From JAJYZP01 sp049964535 (GTDB lineage Bacteria; Actinomycetota; Acidimicrobiia; Acidimicrobiales; Acidimicrobiaceae): 10,217 nt of DNA. Where the stretch lies: contig JBMFXG010000093.1 of NCBI GenBank assembly GCA_049964535.1, positions 1 to 10,217 of the forward strand, written 5' to 3'. This document shows positions 7,986 through 10,217 of the stretch, in pieces. Position numbers and translations under genes: made by a program. Under the pieces are notes generated by a model, which saw only the letters and a program-made list of their open reading frames with translations, was not told the origin of the DNA and made no database searches. Numbering within the stretch: position 1 is the stretch's first letter; the number at the start of each line of letters is the position of its first letter.

Positions 7986-9347
7986 CTACTTGACAAACGA
8001 AAGATCCGTCTTCGATGCGTTCTCCCAGGCATCGTCGATAAGGATCACCTGTCTCTCCGACCGACTGACCAAGCTGGCACCGATTGAAGCCCGGAATCCG
8101 GCCGCGCAGTGCACCCATATCTCCCCATCTGCTGTGATCTCATCGATACGCGCCACGAGATCCTGCAGAGGTACGTGCTGTGCACCCTCAAGGTGTCCAG
8201 CTTCCCACTCATCGATTCGTCGTACATCGAGCACCACGACATCGGCGTCCGCTCCTCGACGCTCTGCGAGCTCAGTAAAAGAGAGTGCCTGATAGCTCTC
8301 AACTTCAAGACCCCACCCCAGCGCCTCCGACGCAATGGCCATGCCGGAGAATCGGTCGACACCGATACGACTCAGGTCTCGTTGTGCACGTAGAACCTGC
8401 TCTGTTGACTCCCCTAAAACGGTCAGCGGCATCCCCCACGGAAGAACCCAACCCAGATAGGTCGTAAAGGAGTTATTGTGCTCAACCCCGATGGTCCCCC
8501 TGATGTGCTCCTTGGCAAACTCTCGTCTACTCCGTAGGTCAATGACCCACTCCCCACGATTGAGCCGTCGCTTGAGCTCCTCCGCATCCACCATTGGCGG
8601 AGGCTGCAGGAGGAATGGGTAGGAAGTGCCCGACCGATTCAGTGGTCCCATGTGGGAGTAGTACCTCGGGTATGCAGTAAGACCAGAGAGGAGAGTCCTG
8701 ACGAAGGTCTCTTCGTCTGGAGTCACGCACGCAATATTGGTCGTCTTCTCCTGGCCGATCGTACTCTCAGAGACCCCGCTCGTCGATGCCGAAGAGCAGA
8801 AGCTACCGAAACCATGCGTTGGCTGCACCTGAATATCTGCTTCTAACTCAAACGCCATACGCCGAACCGAACCATACTGAGCACGGGTCAGTCGATCCGT
8901 AGCCTCGTGGCTCACGAGGTCGGTACGACCGACGGTGCCAAAGAGCATCGATCCGCCAGTGAAGATCGAAGGCGGAGATCCTTCAGGGCCGATCAAATAG
9001 GAGACGTGGCCTTCGGTATGTCCAGGAGAGAGGATCGCCGTTACGGTCATACCACCCACCTGAAAGGTCTCACCATCATGTGGCTCGTGACATGCGAAGA
9101 GTGCTTCGTGCCCTCCGCCGACGAGGTACGGAGCACCATAGCGCTGCGCAAGCTCGAGGCCACCCGTGACATAATCATTATGAAGGTGCGTCTCGCACAC
9201 CATTGCGAGCTCGACACCTAATGACTCGAGATGAGATTCAACCCGATCAACGTCTCGCTGAGGATCGATCACGATCGCTACAGTTTCGTCGTAGGCGATG
9301 TACGAACGATCACCAAGTTCCGGCGTCTCAATGACGATAACGTTCAC
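7986..9347 (-). CDS. CstB-like persulfide dioxygenase/rhodanese fusion (MBL-pseudorhodanese-rhodanese)
   Basis: About 453 residues from GTG 9347, close to the length of Staphylococcus CstB (recalled as about 444). The N-terminal metallo-beta-lactamase domain (ETHE1 type) shows THLHND with His54, His56 and Asp58, then His110 in PGHTEGH and His178 in PTHGFG. The usual Asp of FTGD is Gly132 (FTGGS), a change I recall in related actinobacterial proteins. A middle rhodanese-like domain (~250-340) has VIDLRSRREF but no active-site Cys. The C-terminal rhodanese (~355-450) has LDVRRIDEWEAGHLEGA and the catalytic loop CAAGFRA with Cys414. Expected role: oxidise low-molecular-weight persulfide to sulfite and/or transfer sulfane sulfur, possibly yielding thiosulfate. 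It precedes SQR by 37 bp, so substrate hand-over fits. ATG 9356 is an alternative start adding three residues. The domain architecture is firm; dioxygenase activity is less so, given Gly132. Confidence 0.88.
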   Translation of the reverse strand: MNVIVIETPELGDRSYIAYDETVAIVIDPQRDVDRVESHLESLGVELAMVCETHLHNDYVTGGLELAQRYGAPYLVGGGHEALFACHEPHDGETFQVGGMTVTAILSPGHTEGHVSYLIGPEGSPPSIFTGGSMLFGTVGRTDLVSHEATDRLTRAQYGSVRRMAFELEADIQVQPTHGFGSFCSSASTSGVSESTIGQEKTTNIACVTPDEETFVRTLLSGLTAYPRYYSHMGPLNRSGTSYPFLLQPPPMVDAEELKRRLNRGEWVIDLRSRREFAKEHIRGTIGVEHNNSFTTYLGWVLPWGMPLTVLGESTEQVLRAQRDLSRIGVDRFSGMAIASEALGWGLEVESYQALSFTELAERRGADADVVVLDVRRIDEWEAGHLEGAQHVPLQDLVARIDEITADGEIWVHCAAGFRASIGASLVSRSERQVILIDDAWENASKTDLSFVK

Positions 9348-9356
9348 TTGCCTCAT

Positions 9357-9362
9357 CTCCTC
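9357..9362 (-). promoter_or_regulatory. Shine-Dalgarno site favouring GTG 9347 over ATG 9356
   Basis: GAGGAG on the - strand directly abuts the ATG at 9356, leaving no spacing for that codon, but is nine bases from the in-frame GTG at 9347. GTG is therefore the more likely initiator of the CstB-like protein. Confidence 0.5.
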
Positions 9363-9378
9363 GACACAGTCAAAACAA

Positions 9379-9390
9379 TTGTCAGGACAA
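9379..9390. promoter_or_regulatory. Short palindrome in the operon leader, possible operator
   Basis: TTGTC-AG-GACAA is a perfect 5-bp inverted repeat with a 2-bp centre, nearly extended by flanking AATT on each side. It lies 22 bases before ATG 9356, where a repressor could block transcription of the five-gene operon. No convincing -35/-10 pair was seen beside it. Persulfide-sensing repressors often control such genes, but this motif cannot be tied to one by eye. Confidence 0.3.
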
Positions 9391-9547
9391 ATTAGGTCTA
9401 CACCCCCGAAACACAGATGTCAAGATCATTCACAAAGATTTCATCAACTGCGCCAAAGAGCCGACAATCACGATTCTCGCTGAGACGGCGAGGAAACATT
9501 CTTAAACGTTGGACCTAGAGTTCGGCAAGCTTCAACTCTAAGGGCAT

Positions 9548-9568
9548 CTCGGAGTCCGAAACTCAGAG
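9548..9568 (-). terminator. Weak hairpin after the helicase gene, possible terminator
   Basis: On the - strand CTCTGAGT pairs with ACTCCGAG around a 5-nt UUCGG loop (7 of 8 pairs). It begins 22 bases after the helicase TGA. No T tract follows, so termination is uncertain. It lies at the right place to separate the helicase transcript from the sulfur operon. Confidence 0.3.
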
Positions 9569-9590
9569 CTTAAGCGGACCAAGATCAAAC

Positions 9591-10217
9591 TCACTGTCGC
9601 GGCAATTCTTGCCGCCACCCCCGCTCCATTACAGCCTCAACATCTCGTCGCGAGAGCACCTTGGAGCACTCCTCCCACCCCTCAACCTCCAAGAGACTCT
9701 CCTTTGACGCCTTCTCGAAGATATTGGCTGACTGATCCCGAAAGTGTAAGTGCGTCTTGGCTTTCTCCTCGAACGCCTCGATATCGTCTATCCACTCGTC
9801 GTCGATACAATCGGGGATGCTACCAAAAAGGTTGTAGCGGTCTTTCATTCGCTCCGAGAGCTTCTCGTAAACCTTCTCGTCTCGGGTGTCTTGGTACACG
9901 AGATTCAACATATCTACCTGTTTACGAGCCTGGCCAAAGCGCTTGATCCGCCCAAGGCGCTGTTCAAGCCGAGATGGGTTCCACGGAAGATCCACGTTGA
10001 TGAGCGTCCCGAGCGTTTGTAAGTTGAGCCCCTCGCACGCCGCATCGGTTGCGACTGCCAACGTGACCTCTCGAGACTTGACGAGTCTCTTGATGTCTTC
10101 TCGAGGGACCGTCACGAACTGCCCGTCGCGATATAGCCCGCTCTTCGCTGCCCCGGCATACACCGCAATGGTCTGTTCTGGATACACCTCAGCAAGTTTG
10201 CTGGCTATCCAGTCCAC
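9591..10217 (-). CDS. SNF2-type DEAD/DEAH helicase, C-terminal part (5'-truncated by window edge)
   Basis: The frame is open to the window edge and ends in TGA at 9591, giving 208 residues. The first codon at the edge is GTG, but it lies inside the helicase C-terminal domain and is almost certainly an internal valine. Motif V is VATDAACEGLNLQ (55-67) and motif VI is QRLGRIKRFGQ (86-96), the arginine-finger block of SNF2/RapA-like ATPases. DLPWNPSRLEQ at 76-86 is also typical of this group. A ~20-residue insert (GLYRDGQFVTVPRE) before motif V and the tail DRYNLFGSIPDCIDDEWI recall SNF2-like helicases linked to anti-phage systems (DISARM DrmD, or helicases with PLD nuclease domains), but the N-terminus that would decide this is missing. 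It is probably a separate unit from the sulfur operon: 243 bp and a hairpin lie between them. Confidence 0.83.
   Translation of the reverse strand: MDWIASKLAEVYPEQTIAVYAGAAKSGLYRDGQFVTVPREDIKRLVKSREVTLAVATDAACEGLNLQTLGTLINVDLPWNPSRLEQRLGRIKRFGQARKQVDMLNLVYQDTRDEKVYEKLSERMKDRYNLFGSIPDCIDDEWIDDIEAFEEKAKTHLHFRDQSANIFEKASKESLLEVEGWEECSKVLSRRDVEAVMERGWRQELPRQ

Noticed and set aside
1..10217. CRISPR arrays, tRNA or rRNA genes, insertion sequences
   Set aside because: I saw no regularly spaced repeats, no tRNA-like or rRNA sequence, and no transposase frame or terminal repeats on either strand.

Overview
The window looks like a bacterial chromosome of moderate G+C (mid-50s % by eye), using GTG and TTG starts as well as ATG. 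The protein set and the fused iron-sulfur/NrfD subunit would suit an acidophilic or sulfur-oxidising actinobacterium such as a member of the Acidimicrobiia. That placement is a low-confidence impression from memory; no 16S or other marker is present.

Layout. (1) At 1-297 on the + strand is the C-terminal end of an NADPH-dependent FMN reductase-like flavoprotein, followed at once by a clear terminator hairpin (322-360). (2) 298-1147 is gene-poor, with at most weak traces of decayed coding sequence. (3) From 9347 down to 1148, five genes lie head to tail on the - strand: a CstB-like metallo-beta-lactamase/rhodanese fusion, a type II sulfide:quinone oxidoreductase, a fused four-cluster ferredoxin/NrfD membrane protein, a large molybdopterin oxidoreductase without a Tat signal, and a TorD-family chaperone. 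Gaps are 37, 113, 84 and 1 bp, so this is probably one operon. (4) The 9348-9590 gap should carry its promoter and holds a small palindrome. (5) At 9591-10217 (- strand, cut by the window edge) is the C-terminal part of an SNF2-type helicase with strong motifs V and VI.

How the genes fit together (inference). Sulfide is oxidised by SQR to a low-molecular-weight persulfide, with electrons going to the quinone pool. The CstB-like protein oxidises the persulfide to sulfite and/or transfers its sulfane sulfur. The molybdoenzyme and fused FeS-NrfD protein then form a cytoplasm-facing SoeABC-like complex that oxidises sulfite to sulfate and reduces quinone. TorD would help insert the molybdenum cofactor into the large subunit. 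Together this would be a compact cytoplasmic sulfide-to-sulfate module. The enzyme families are well supported. The direction and true substrate of the molybdoenzyme are not settled by sequence, and polysulfide or thiosulfate reduction remains possible.
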